Below, one piece after another: positions 44,087-53,900 of a DNA stretch of 64,000 bases. Origin of the DNA: Hondaea fermentalgiana (taxonomy: Eukaryota > Sar > Bigyra > Thraustochytrida > Thraustochytriidae); assembly GCA_014084085.1 (NCBI GenBank), contig NPFB01000003.1, forward strand, positions 11,576-75,575. The letters run 5' to 3'. The notes beneath the pieces were generated by a model that saw only the letters and a list, made by a program, of their open reading frames with translations, made no database searches and had not been told where the DNA came from. Made by a program: the position numbers and the translations under genes. Every line of letters begins with the position of its first letter. Within the stretch, counting starts at the first letter, position 1.

Positions 44087-44499
44087 CGAGAGCGCAGAAG
44101 AGGCGGGGGAACGGTCCTGGCAGGAGCAGAGACCGGATCAGTCAGATCAGTTCTGCTGACCACGCGCGGCGAAACTTCTTCGGTCACGCGCTCCTAATGG
44201 GGGTCTTTCTGCCTAGCTGGCGAGCGAGAATCCTGCGCGGCGGGGCGCGCGTCCGCGACCGTGGGGCGGGCCGCGCGGAAAACACGCAGCAGAAGGCCAG
44301 GCGGGCAGAAGGCGCGCGAAGGAGGACGCGGCGGGGCGGAGACGGCCCGCGTCGCCGATTTGAATTTGGTTTTTTTTTCTTCCTTCCTTCTGCAGTGCCG
44401 GCGAGACTGCTAGTAGCTAGCCGGTAGGTCGCCTTACTGCTACCACCTTGCTAGCCCGAACTGCTAGAAGTCGGCCAGAGAGTGAGTGATGTTGGATGC

Positions 44500-44560
44500 G
44501 ATTGATTGATTGATTGATTGATTGATCGATCGATTGATTGATTGATTGATTGATTTGATT
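44500..44560. repeat. (GATT)n microsatellite
   Basis: About fifteen GATT units with a GATCGATC interruption in the middle. Confidence 0.88.
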
Positions 44561-45615
44561 GGCCGATTGGCTGGTGTGATTGATGGAGCGGCCAATCACC
44601 TCGCTGCACTTGCGCTCAGAAATCGGCCGTCGGGCTTCCTCGCCAGCTTCTCCGGTCTACGATGCAAGGCAGAGCAGCCAGTTGAGCGCTGCTCCTGGAG
44701 GAAAGTAACAGTCACAGTCGGGAAGTCTAACGGCGGCCAGCTGCAGCCAGCAGCCAGGGGAAATGTCTCCGTCGTCAGCCACAGCCCCAGGCAAGTCGCA
44801 CTCGCGCCGCGGAGCCTCGGCTCAAAGCAGCTGCAGCGCTCGACCGAGACCCGCCACTGGCCGCTGCCGAGGCAGGGGTGCCACGCAGCCCAGCCCAGCA
44901 AAGCCCAGCCAGCCCAGCAAGTGCAAGTGCTGGATGCTGCACAGCACGGCTCTCTCTCTGCACAGCGCCCACACGCGACGCTTTGCGCGCGACGCTGAGC
45001 TCGCAGTCACACATAGACGGCGGCCGGCGTGGAATGCGCCCGAGTTGAGCAGAGCACAGCAGCGGTGGCGGGTGGCAGAGCACAGCAGGCTCCGCAGCCT
45101 CGGTTCGATCACGTCGCGGCTCCTCGCGGCTGTTCGCGTCGCGTCGCGTCGCGTCGCGTTGCGTCGCGTGCCGTGCCGTCCCGTACCGCCCGTTGGGCCG
45201 CGACGAGACGTGCCAGTGCGCAGAGAGGATGAGAGACAGAGAGAGGGAGAGGGAGAGGGGGCTCGGATCCGAGTCGTCGTGGTCGACGATCTATTTCTAT
45301 ATCTAATCTTGCCGTCGGCAGGATCGCACGTAGCCTCGCCGCAGCCGCACCGCGCGACGTCAGAGACTTGCTGCCAGCGGCACGGCAGCTGGCTGCAGCA
45401 GCATTGCAGGTCGGGGGCCACTTGCAGTGCAGGCTGCCGCATCGCGTGATACAGGCGAGGGACCATGCCAGACAGACAGAAGAGGCCGTCGGGACGGTGA
45501 CTGGGCGGTGGCTTGCTTTGGAGCTGACGTCGAGACGATCGAGCGGTGCAGCCGCCGGCCCGAGTGACCGGGTCTACGCGTGACGGACGCCAGTACAAGA
45601 TGCGTTGCGTGCTGT

Positions 45616-45665
45616 GCATGCTTGGCATACTCGGCATGCTTGGCATGCTCGGCATGCTTGGCAAG
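45616..45665. repeat. GGCATGCTT/C nonamer tandem repeat
   Basis: Five to six copies of a 9-bp unit carrying the palindrome GCATGC, alternating GGCATGCTT and GGCATGCTC (one copy GGCATACTC). Confidence 0.85.
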
Positions 45666-46550
45666 GTGGCCGTGCCTTGGCGGTCCGGTCTGGCATTGAT
45701 TGCCTCAGAATCTGCAGAGGTGATTCTTCTACGTTTTCGTGATGAAGATGGCATAGTAGTACTGCGCGGACTTCGCGCACGGTGAACAACTTTCAAGTTG
45801 TTTGGGTCGCATTCTTCCCTGGTCCCAGACCCGAAGTGGTCGTAAGCAGCGTCAGAGCGGCCAGCAGGCGTCTTCTCGTTGCGATTGTTTGTGATGAGGC
45901 TGCGCTGATGGATAGATATAGATCGACCGGGGTTGGGACGCCCGCAGCTGCAGCGGCCCGGGGCTTTGGATTGTTTGCTTGTGTTGTGGTCGCTGGCACA
46001 AGATACTACGGCTTTCTTCTTTCTCTCAACTGCAATCGCCTGCGCCTGGCACTGTCCGAATGATTCCATTTGGCTACAGACAGTGCAGACTGATAGACCG
46101 ATCGATCGACCGATCGATCTACAGATCGACAGATCGACTGACAGACCGACCGATCGACCGACTGACATAGGGATCGATCTCGATCGATCTGCAGCTGCTG
46201 CTACCAGTCGCGTCCTCCTCGCCCGCCCTCATTTTCACCGTGGCTGCTGCCACTATCAGGCAGCGGCCGCTGGCGCCTGCCAATCCAACGGGATTTGCAC
46301 CGGTGCCTCCACAGTCTCTGCGAGCTGTGGGAGGTGTGTGCGTCCGCCCCTCGCCCCCGCGCGACGTCGACGTCGACGGGCTCCTTGTCGAGTGCTATCT
46401 ATCTGTATCTATCCATCTTCAGGTTGGCCTCCCTCTCTGCCAGTCGAAGGCCACCCGGCGAGCCAGCCCTCGCTCCAGCCGCCCAGCCAGCCAGCTGCAG
46501 CCAGGTGCAGCCAGCCAGCCAGCCCAGCCGCTGCTCAACAAACCGACGCC

Positions 46551-47291
46551 ATGCCGCCGCCAGCGCGCGTTCTCGTCACGCATGCCACCGAGTTTCTTGG
46601 CAAGGCCACCACGAGCGCCTTGCTGCAGAGCCTGCCGGCAAGCAAGCTCTTCTGCCAGGATGCCAGGTTCGCCGACGAGGGCGAGCGCAGCGCCTTTGTG
46701 GACGGCCTCGACGTAAGCGAAGACAGACTTGAGTTCATCTCGCACCAGGACGTTGGCAAGATTGCAGAGGCTGTTCAATTCGACGTGGACATCCTCGTAA
46801 ACAACACCGCGTACCCCGCCGTACGACGCAAATTTCACGATATCCCGCGCGAGGAGTTTGTTCAGACCCTCGACGCGCTCACCGTCTTTCCCTTTGAACT
46901 CACCGCCAAGCTGCTCCCCGCCATGCGCGAACGTAAGCGCGGCAAAGTCATCTTCGTCACGAGTGCCACCGCCTTTCATGGACTGCCCAACTACGCATCG
47001 TATGCCATTGCCCGCGGCGCTACCAACGCCATGGCTCTTACTCTCGCAAAGGAAGTTGGACCTGACAATATTTGCGTCAACGCGGTTTGCCCCAACTTTG
47101 TCGAAAGCGAAACGTACTTTCCCAAACGGCTCCGAGACGATCCGAAGATTCTTGCAAAGATCACAAAACCAATCCCGCTTGGGCGGCTTGCCAAGCCGCA
47201 CGAGCCTGCCGACCTTATCGCCTTTTTAGCTTCATCCAAGGCGGACTACATCACGGGCCAAATTATGCCTTTTGCGGGCGGATGGGCTTGA
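46551..47291 (+). CDS. SDR-superfamily protein with halohydrin dehalogenase signatures
   Basis: 246 residues from the ATG at 46551 (MPPPARVLVTHATEFLGKAT). The fold is short-chain dehydrogenase/reductase, but the cofactor-binding TGxxxGxG is replaced by T10-x4-F15-x-G17. The catalytic triad is Ser138-x12-Tyr151-x3-Arg155 with Arg instead of the usual Lys. These two patterns (T-x4-F/Y-x-G and S-x12-Y-x3-R) are the published hallmarks of halohydrin dehalogenases, which release halide from vicinal haloalcohols to give epoxides without NAD(P)H. The region after the triad (VNAVCPNFVESETYF) and the end (FLASSKADYITGQIMPFAGGW) are also family-like, and the length fits (about 230-255). Function in the cell is unknown. 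A diverged NAD-dependent SDR remains possible. Confidence 0.8.
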   Translation: MPPPARVLVTHATEFLGKATTSALLQSLPASKLFCQDARFADEGERSAFVDGLDVSEDRLEFISHQDVGKIAEAVQFDVDILVNNTAYPAVRRKFHDIPREEFVQTLDALTVFPFELTAKLLPAMRERKRGKVIFVTSATAFHGLPNYASYAIARGATNAMALTLAKEVGPDNICVNAVCPNFVESETYFPKRLRDDPKILAKITKPIPLGRLAKPHEPADLIAFLASSKADYITGQIMPFAGGWA

Positions 47292-47812
47292 TTCGTCCAT
47301 CGAATTCCGCACAAGAATCGTGTCACTTCTTGGAGTGCAGACAACGGGACCGACCAAGAAGCGTCTAATTCGTTCGAAAGTCACTGGTCTTTTCTTTGCT
47401 GCTCGTCATTGTTATTGTTGATGTTGATACCGTTGGGCGGGTGCAACGCTAGAAGATGGAGCGAAAGAATTGTCGTTTTTCAGAGACTCTCCTTGTCGAA
47501 ATTGCGTCTCGCTGATTTCCCCCCTTTTCTTTATATAGACACAGATTTGACTTCAATTTTCAATCTTTCTATGATTCGCGATTTTATGGCAGAGTCTGCA
47601 TGTACATTAGCGATACCGACACTAGGAACGAGTGGAAACAAAAAGGCAACCAACAATGCAAAGCGTCAATATTCCGCACCTTTTCGGAGCAATCTGCAGC
47701 AGATGAGTACTGTAAGAAAGGTAACCTGTGATGTGAGTGAGGAAAAAGAACTTCTAAGTAGCATGCGCCAACGTCGGTTCCGAACGTGTGCAGGGAGCGA
47801 AGCTCAGGAAAC
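47292..47812. other. Convergent intergenic region
   Basis: 3' regions of the SDR gene (plus) and the transporter gene (minus). Composition is more balanced than in the promoters and has no tandem repeat. No gene supported. Confidence 0.6.
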
Positions 47813-49429
47813 TTAGACTGCAAAAGCCCTCGAGGCTCGGATATGCGCTCTCTTCTCCTGCTCCGATAGAGCACTCGAGTCCAATGGCGCAGAATGCAAC
47901 GTCTTCTTGCTTCTTGCTCGAACCTTCGCTTGCGCCTCATCGTGCAATAGACGGAGCTGCAGGCAACATGCAGAGACTGTGATGAGTGCAAGCGCCGCTC
48001 CATGGGCCGACGTGAACGGTTTCGGGAAAACAAGCACGCTTATTGCAAACGTAATGCACTTGCGCACCGTGACGACAATTGTGGCACTCGTTGATCCAAA
48101 CGTCTGGGCCATGCGCAGTACGCAGCGTTGGCCCACCGATGTGATCAAAAGAATAAAGACCTCTTCCAAGAGCAGACGTCGCGGTGCATGTGCAAAAAAG
48201 GTCAACCCCTTGCGTAGATCGCCACTCGCAATGACCCCAATTCCCAAAATTCCAAGCGTTATACCATTGGTGAAGATAATGAGCTCGTCGCGCGCGCGAA
48301 GGGCAGCATCTTCCGCACCATGCTCCCGGCTTCGCTCTTGCGGCAGCAAGGAAGCCGCACTTGTCTCGTGGACGCGCATTGGACAGCGCAAGACTTTCAG
48401 AACCGTCTCGCCAAGTCCTCTTAAAAGCTTGCGCACATGCACGCCTCCAGGACTATTCAACGTCTTGCCCTGCAGAACAGCCTCTTGCACGATGGCGTGC
48501 GCCCCAATGCATACCATTGCAACGAACATAACAGAAAACCCCCAGAGCCTTCCTGCGACGGATCCTGGTTTCCCCAAAGCGCGCGCCTTTGATGGCAAGG
48601 TTTCCGGAAGTGCAGCGACAACGCCCCCACCACTGGCAACGTCTTTCATTAATATTGCGCTGCTGCCGCTGCTTTCATCGCTAGCGTTGTGGCGGAGGTC
48701 CGCCTGAGACAATATGTACAGGCCCACGACGAGCAACATGCAATAAATGACCGCGCGCAGCGAGTACCTGCGACGGAGTAACAACGTGCTACCTGCCATG
48801 ACAAAGGCGATTTTCGAAGCCTTGAAGAGCTGGACTGTGTTAAAGGCGACATAAAATGTTGCATGATTGTTGCACACCTGGAAGAGCACCGCGGTCAGGC
48901 TGCACGCAAAGTACTCCCAGCGGTATCGCTGCAACAGCCTTGCGCCTCGAAACGCGCCTTTTGATCTTGGCTCGGCGGCGTGCGCGCCAGATCGCTGTTG
49001 CTGCTGCTGCGAAAGCGAGATGCTCGCCAGCAAAAGCTGGCTGCCCGTATTGAGCAGGCTCATGAACCAGCTCACGTTCACGTTCGCGCTGTTCATAGTC
49101 AGGCTAATGTCTTCTGCGAAGATGGCCTGCAGCAAGTAGAGCCCGACGATTTGCGTGGCAAGCACCCAGAAGGCCCATTTTTGCCCCGCCGCATCCGCTT
49201 TGACATCTGGCCGTCCATGCCCTGGGCTCTGCTTTTGCTGTGCTTGCTGCCTGGTCTCCGCGTGCCGTTCGAGACCGCCGCCGCCGCTGCCACCGCGGCC
49301 CCCGGCTTTCGAAAGGCCGAGGTGCCCGTTGCCTTGGTCCCAGCTCGGCGCGGCAGGAGCCGCCGTCCCGCGCCCCGTCGCGTCCCAGCGCCTCGCCGCC
49401 GCGCGCAGCGAGGCCGCAACGGCCCGCAT
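47813..49429 (-). CDS. SLC35B-like nucleotide-sugar/PAPS transporter family protein
   Basis: 538 residues from the ATG at 49429 (MRAVAASLRAAARRWDATG). The frame stays open to the assembly gap, but the part beyond 49429 is repeat-derived. About 105 residues of low-complexity N-terminus precede ten-odd hydrophobic segments. The first is WAFWVLATQIVGLYLLQAIFAED and the last is HGAALALITVSACCLQL. The block TIVVTVRKCITFAISVLVFPKPFT matches the UAA/SLC35B transporter signature. Such proteins exchange nucleotide sugars or PAPS for nucleotides across Golgi/ER membranes. A long loop holds EERSREHGAED-like charged sequence. Substrate cannot be told from sequence alone. It diverges from ERCC1 across the gap. 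Confidence 0.78.
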   Translation of the reverse strand: MRAVAASLRAAARRWDATGRGTAAPAAPSWDQGNGHLGLSKAGGRGGSGGGGLERHAETRQQAQQKQSPGHGRPDVKADAAGQKWAFWVLATQIVGLYLLQAIFAEDISLTMNSANVNVSWFMSLLNTGSQLLLASISLSQQQQQRSGAHAAEPRSKGAFRGARLLQRYRWEYFACSLTAVLFQVCNNHATFYVAFNTVQLFKASKIAFVMAGSTLLLRRRYSLRAVIYCMLLVVGLYILSQADLRHNASDESSGSSAILMKDVASGGGVVAALPETLPSKARALGKPGSVAGRLWGFSVMFVAMVCIGAHAIVQEAVLQGKTLNSPGGVHVRKLLRGLGETVLKVLRCPMRVHETSAASLLPQERSREHGAEDAALRARDELIIFTNGITLGILGIGVIASGDLRKGLTFFAHAPRRLLLEEVFILLITSVGQRCVLRMAQTFGSTSATIVVTVRKCITFAISVLVFPKPFTSAHGAALALITVSACCLQLRLLHDEAQAKVRARSKKTLHSAPLDSSALSEQEKRAHIRASRAFAV

Positions 49430-49895
49430 GCCGCCGGCGTCGCGCCTCGGCCCGCGCGCGCGAGCGCGCCCTCCCACGCGCCCTTTCGGGGACTGCCTCC
49501 TCCTGCGCTGGCGCGGCGCGGCGCGGCTGGCCTCCCTCCCTATCTCGCCCTCGCTCCGCGTGGACCAGACCAGGCAGCCAGAAGAGACGCCGCGAGGAGA
49601 CCAGCAGAGCAGACCGACAGCGACTCTCTGGAGCGAGTCGAGGCCAGCGAGACGTGGCGCCGAGCAAGACTCTCTTTCCGCAGCCGAGCCACTCTTCAGC
49701 CAGCTCCTCCTGGCCTTCTCCGCGAGGCCGGGCGACGGCCAGGCTGAGATTCGCTGGCGGGGCAGAGAGACAAGCCCAGCCTGGGCCGGTCTCAGCCCCT
49801 GCCGGCCAGCCTGCAGCGCTGCAGGGCAGGCACCTCGTTCCCCTTTACTTGCGCCCGCGGCCGTGCGAGAGCGAGCGGGAGAGCGAGCGAGCGAG

Positions 49896-49898
49896 CAG

Positions 49899-49951
<53 letters not shown>

Positions 49952-50051
49952 NNNNNNNNNNNNNNNNNNNNNNNNNNNNNNNNNNNNNNNNNNNNNNNNN
50001 NNNNNNNNNNNNNNNNNNNNNNNNNNNNNNNNNNNNNNNNNNNNNNNNNNN

Positions 50052-50104
<53 letters not shown>
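49896..50104. repeat. (AAGC)n microsatellite flanking an assembly gap
   Basis: Perfect AAGC units at 49898-49951 and 50052-50104 with 100 N between (49952-50051). The unit register continues on both sides, so the gap is probably an unresolved stretch of the same repeat. The round number 100 suggests a placeholder for unknown length. Confidence 0.95.
49952..50051. other. Assembly gap (100 N)
   Basis: Exactly 100 N characters inside the AAGC repeat. Any translation running through it is meaningless. Confidence 0.99.
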
Positions 50105-50770
50105 ATGGCGGCCTCCACGAGCTCTGCAGCCGCTGGGGCGTCAGCAGCTGGGACCGCTTCGACCTCGGGCGCGGCCTCGGCATCCATCCTGGTGGGGCTG
50201 CGACAAAAGAAGAATCCGGTGCTGGATCTGGTTGAAAACGTGCCGTGGAAGTTTGTCGACATGGCTCCAGACTTTATCCTGGGAGAGTCCACGTGCGCCT
50301 TGTACCTGAGCATGCGATACCATCTGTTGCATCCTGACTACTTGTATTCACGCATCTCTGAGCTCAAGCGCGACTTCAAGTTGCGCCTTGTCTTTTGCGT
50401 GGTCGACATTCAGAATTGCCAGACCCCTTTGATGATGCTGACCTCGCTGGCGTCTGCAAACGAGTTCACTGTTATTCTCTGCTGGAGCCAGCAAGAATGT
50501 GCGCGCTACCTCGAGACCTTTAAGCTCTACGAGCGCAAAGCGCCCAAAGCCATCCAAGAGAGAGTCGAATCTGGCTACATGCCTAAACTCGAGGATGCCC
50601 TTACTGTCATTCGCTCCGTCAACCGCACCGACGTCAAGGTGCTCTCCACGAACTTTGGATCCTTGCGCAACATTATGAGCGCATCCATGGAGGAGATGTC
50701 CCTCTGTCAAGGCATCGGCGACAAAAAGTTACGAAGACTCTACGCCACATTTAACGAGCCCTTTTTGTGA
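50105..50770 (+). CDS. ERCC1: ERCC1/Rad10-type subunit of the XPF-ERCC1 nuclease
   Basis: 221 residues, single exon, ATG at 50105. ERCC1 is the non-catalytic partner of XPF; the pair cuts 5' of lesions in nucleotide-excision repair and takes part in crosslink repair and recombination in the nucleus. After an Ala/Ser-rich start, the central nuclease-like domain begins (NPVLDLVENVPWKFVDMAPDFILGESTCALYLSMRYHLLHPDYL) and carries the family pattern with VFCVVDIQNCQTPLMMLTSLA and CWSQQECARYLETFKLYE. The C-terminal helix-hairpin-helix pair (LSTNFGSLRNIMSASMEEMSLCQGIGDKKLRRLYATFNEPF) is the XPF-binding part. It is shorter than human ERCC1 (297) but close to yeast Rad10. The mRNA 5' end must run through or start inside an AAGC microsatellite that abuts the start codon. 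Confidence 0.94.
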   Translation: MAASTSSAAAGASAAGTASTSGAASASILVGLRQKKNPVLDLVENVPWKFVDMAPDFILGESTCALYLSMRYHLLHPDYLYSRISELKRDFKLRLVFCVVDIQNCQTPLMMLTSLASANEFTVILCWSQQECARYLETFKLYERKAPKAIQERVESGYMPKLEDALTVIRSVNRTDVKVLSTNFGSLRNIMSASMEEMSLCQGIGDKKLRRLYATFNEPFL

Positions 50771-50981
50771 ACCCTTGTATTTTCTTACCTATTTCTTGTT
50801 TTCAGCGAGTCAACCTGTTTCACTCTTTCTCCTCACGCGCCAACTGCTTTACAAACTCTGAGATGATAAAATTGGAGAAATGATTCTTCTGAAAATAAGA
50901 GTCCTTGGCCAAAAGATGCATGCATGCATATGAGTGAGCGATAGACACCCTCAAGCAAGGAACATGGACACTTGTCACATT

Positions 50982-53900
50982 TTACTGGGACTGCTCTGCC
51001 AGAAGCTCCTCGAGACCAGCCCTGAAGCGCGTCACCGCCTTGTCGATCTCGCTCTGTGCTGCTGCGTATGAAAAACGAACTCCATAGGCAGCGCCAAAGG
51101 CATCACCCGGAGGCAGAGCGAGGCCATGGTCTTGGATAAGGTAGCTGCACAAGTCTGTGGCAGACGAGATGGCACGACCGCTCTTGGACTTGAAGCCCTT
51201 GGACAGGTAGTAAGACACGTCCGGGAAAACATAGAAAGCACCACGCGGAACGGGGCAGACGACATGCGGGATGTCACGGAGCGCCGAGACGATGCTATCG
51301 CGCTTAACACGAAGCTGATCATACAGAGGCACAAGCATCTCATCAGGTACTTGAGTGAGTGCAGCAATGCCCGCAAATTGAGAAATTGACGACGCGCAGG
51401 AGTTAAGCTGTGACTGCAGCTTGAGCGCAGCCGACATGATGCGCTCGTCTGGGGATGCCAGGTACGCCAGACGAAAGCCAGTCATGGCATAGCCCTTGGA
51501 AAAACCATTGACGATCATGGTGCGCTCGAACATGCCGGGGATCGAGGCAAACGATTTGTGCTCCAGACCGTCGTATGTGAGCCGTTCGTAAATCTCATCG
51601 CTGAGCACGAGCACGTGGCGAAATTGGGGCTCGCGAAGAACGGCGGCAAGACCTTCGAGCTCCGCTTCCGTGTACGTGCACCCCGTTGGGTTGCACGGGT
51701 TGCAGAGAATGAGGATGCGCGTCCGCGGTGAGAGAGCCGCCCGAAGATCCTCGGGCGATAGAATGTAGTCCTTGGACGGCTGACGATCAACAATGATGGG
51801 CTTGGCCCCGCTAAGACGGACAATCTCGGGGTACGACACCCAGTAAGGCGCAGGCACAACCACCTCGTCGCCAGCGTCACAAAGACCCATGATGGCACAA
51901 AAAAGAGCCTGCTTGCCGCCATGCGTAATAAGCACGTGCTTGCCTGCTTCGTATTGCACGCCCTTGCGTCGAGCATAGTCGTTGCAGATGGCCTCCTTGA
52001 GCTCATACCAGCCCCCAACGGGAGTGTAGCGCGTTTTGCCCGTCTTTGCGGCCTCAACAACGGCGTCGAGGACGGGCTGCGGCGGGTCAAAGTCGGGCTC
52101 GCCCACGGTAAGCGTCGTGACGATGTCGCGCCCCTGACGCTGAAGCTCGAGTGCCAATGCGTGCGTCTCCGAGGTCTTGGATGGCTGAATGCGCCCCACA
52201 AAGCGGCTGAGACGCGTTTTCGCAGCGGCACCAGAAGCATCCTCCGTCGTGGGCTGGTTGCGGAGTTGGTCCATGATGTGGTGCATTGCGTTCTCCAGTC
52301 CCTCGAGCTGCGCCGAAGAGTTCGGATTGCACTTGTACAGCGCGCTGAACAAATCAAATGAGTCCTTGCAAGTGTTGTTCACCAAGGAGAGCAGGGTCTC
52401 AAAACCCTTGGTATTGATCGGCGTCGATCGGAGCTGCAACTCTGCCAGCATACGACCTGTAAAATGAGTGACGAATTGGCTTCCTGCAGCAGCCTCGTCG
52501 TGCATCTCGCATGACATGTCGACCATCCGGCACCCGGCGCGGCGAAAGATGTCCAGGAAAATCTCACACCGGCGATCCGCCTGCACCAGGCCACGAGAGG
52601 TGCTGCCGTTTACGCGCACCTTTTCGTACACGAGAGGCAAGCCGCGCCACGAGTACTTGCCCGATTCGGGGCCGAACATCGGGTGCGTGCACAGGATATC
52701 AGCGTCCTCGGGAAGCAAGACCTGCAAGACGTTTTTGGGCAGGGTTTTGACCGACAGCACATCCACAACGAGGACGCCCTTGAGTAGGTGGCTCGGGATG
52801 AGACGCACAACTTTTTCAAAGGAAAGGATTGAGACGGAAATGACCAAGCAGTCAAGACCTTGCGCGGCGCGGAACATGTCTTCTACCGAAGTACAGTACG
52901 TGGCGCCAATCTCCTTGGCCTCGGCAGAGTAGTCGGCGCGCGAGCATCCGAATACAGAGTGATGACGCGCAAAGGTTTTGGCGAGGAACTGGCCAAAATT
53001 GCCAAATCCAAGAATACCAATCTTGAGTCGCTTGTTGGCACTCGACATTGAGGCGCTCGCGTTCGAGACAACGGAAGAGCTCGAAGATCCGACCGCTGCC
53101 TCACGGAGAGGAGGCGTCGCGCTCCGGTGCGCAGTCATGGTCGTGCCGGCAGGGACGCCCACAGCCTCTGCAACGTAGTCGGTCAGCACGGCGTCCTTGG
53201 GGTACGAACCTAGCACGCGAAGGTAGCGCGCCAGCTCAGAGACGTGGCGAATCGCGTTCTGAACCTTGGCATCCGACAGCGACCCAATGCAGTCGACATA
53301 AAAGATGAATTGAAACTTTCCATCTCCCTCGACTGCGCCACCCAGACCTTGGACATCAGTCGCTCCGGATCCGCTAGCATGAACATCCGCAGGCCCGGTC
53401 ACATCAGCTCCAGCGGATCGGAGACGCTCCAGGAGCTCACGGTCCTCGGAAGGAATGAGTTGTTCGTCAGCCTTGCCCTCGACGACGACTTCGAGTCCCT
53501 GCAGACGGAGCTTGTCCGGGCGTGACTCAAGCTTGGTCAAACTGATATCGCGAAAGCTGAACGCGGAGAGCGCACGCACCAACACCCCCGGGTAGTTGAC
53601 GAGCGAGAACACGAGGGAGGTTTTCCAAGGGTACGATGGGGCGGAGTGCATTGGGCGCGGAGGCAGCGGAAGCCAACGCTTGGATAAGAGCAGAAAACGG
53701 GTGTAGTTGTCCTCATCGTCCTCGATGCCAGAGTCCAGCAGCTCCAAGCCGTAGCGATCTGCAGCAAGCGTCGACGCGATCGCCGCGCAGTCGTGGAGGT
53801 TCTCGGTGGCAATGATCTTGGCGCTACCCGCCGTGTCATAGCTCGACTCGCCCTTGAGCCCGTGACTGCGCAGAAAGCCATCGCACTGTGCAAGTGCCTG

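Larger units (their letters stand above)
43125..46550. other. 3.4-kb repeat-rich, gene-poor spacer
   Basis: Between the divergent hypothetical gene (start 43124) and the SDR gene (start 46551). Tandem repeats fill much of it: (TCTG)n 43725-43752, (GGCA)n 43804-43844, a GCAGGC/GCAAGC minisatellite 43985-44086, (GATT)n 44500-44560, GCGTC repeats 45138-45175, a GGCATGCTT nonamer repeat 45616-45665, GATCGACC repeats 46085-46180 and CAGCC repeats 46480-46530. Long open frames on both strands are explained by the GC-rich repeats. No RNA gene was recognised; a long non-coding RNA or long 5' UTR cannot be excluded. Confidence 0.6.
49430..50104. promoter_or_regulatory. Divergent promoter region containing (AAGC)n and a 100-N gap
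   Basis: This is the whole space between the transporter start and the ERCC1 start. Left part GC- and CpG-rich with SSR-like motifs; right part (AAGC)n on both sides of the gap, running into the ERCC1 ATG. The true length is unknown. Confidence 0.7.

Noticed and set aside
44822..46168. 448-residue minus-strand frame
   Set aside because: Ser/Arg/Cys-rich with PSM and SRS runs translated from tandem repeats; no start context and no homology-like block.
49430..50095. Upstream extension of the transporter frame, and other frames, through the N gap
   Set aside because: The repeat AAGC is open in all frames and the gap translates to X; the ATG at 49429 is the first sensible start.
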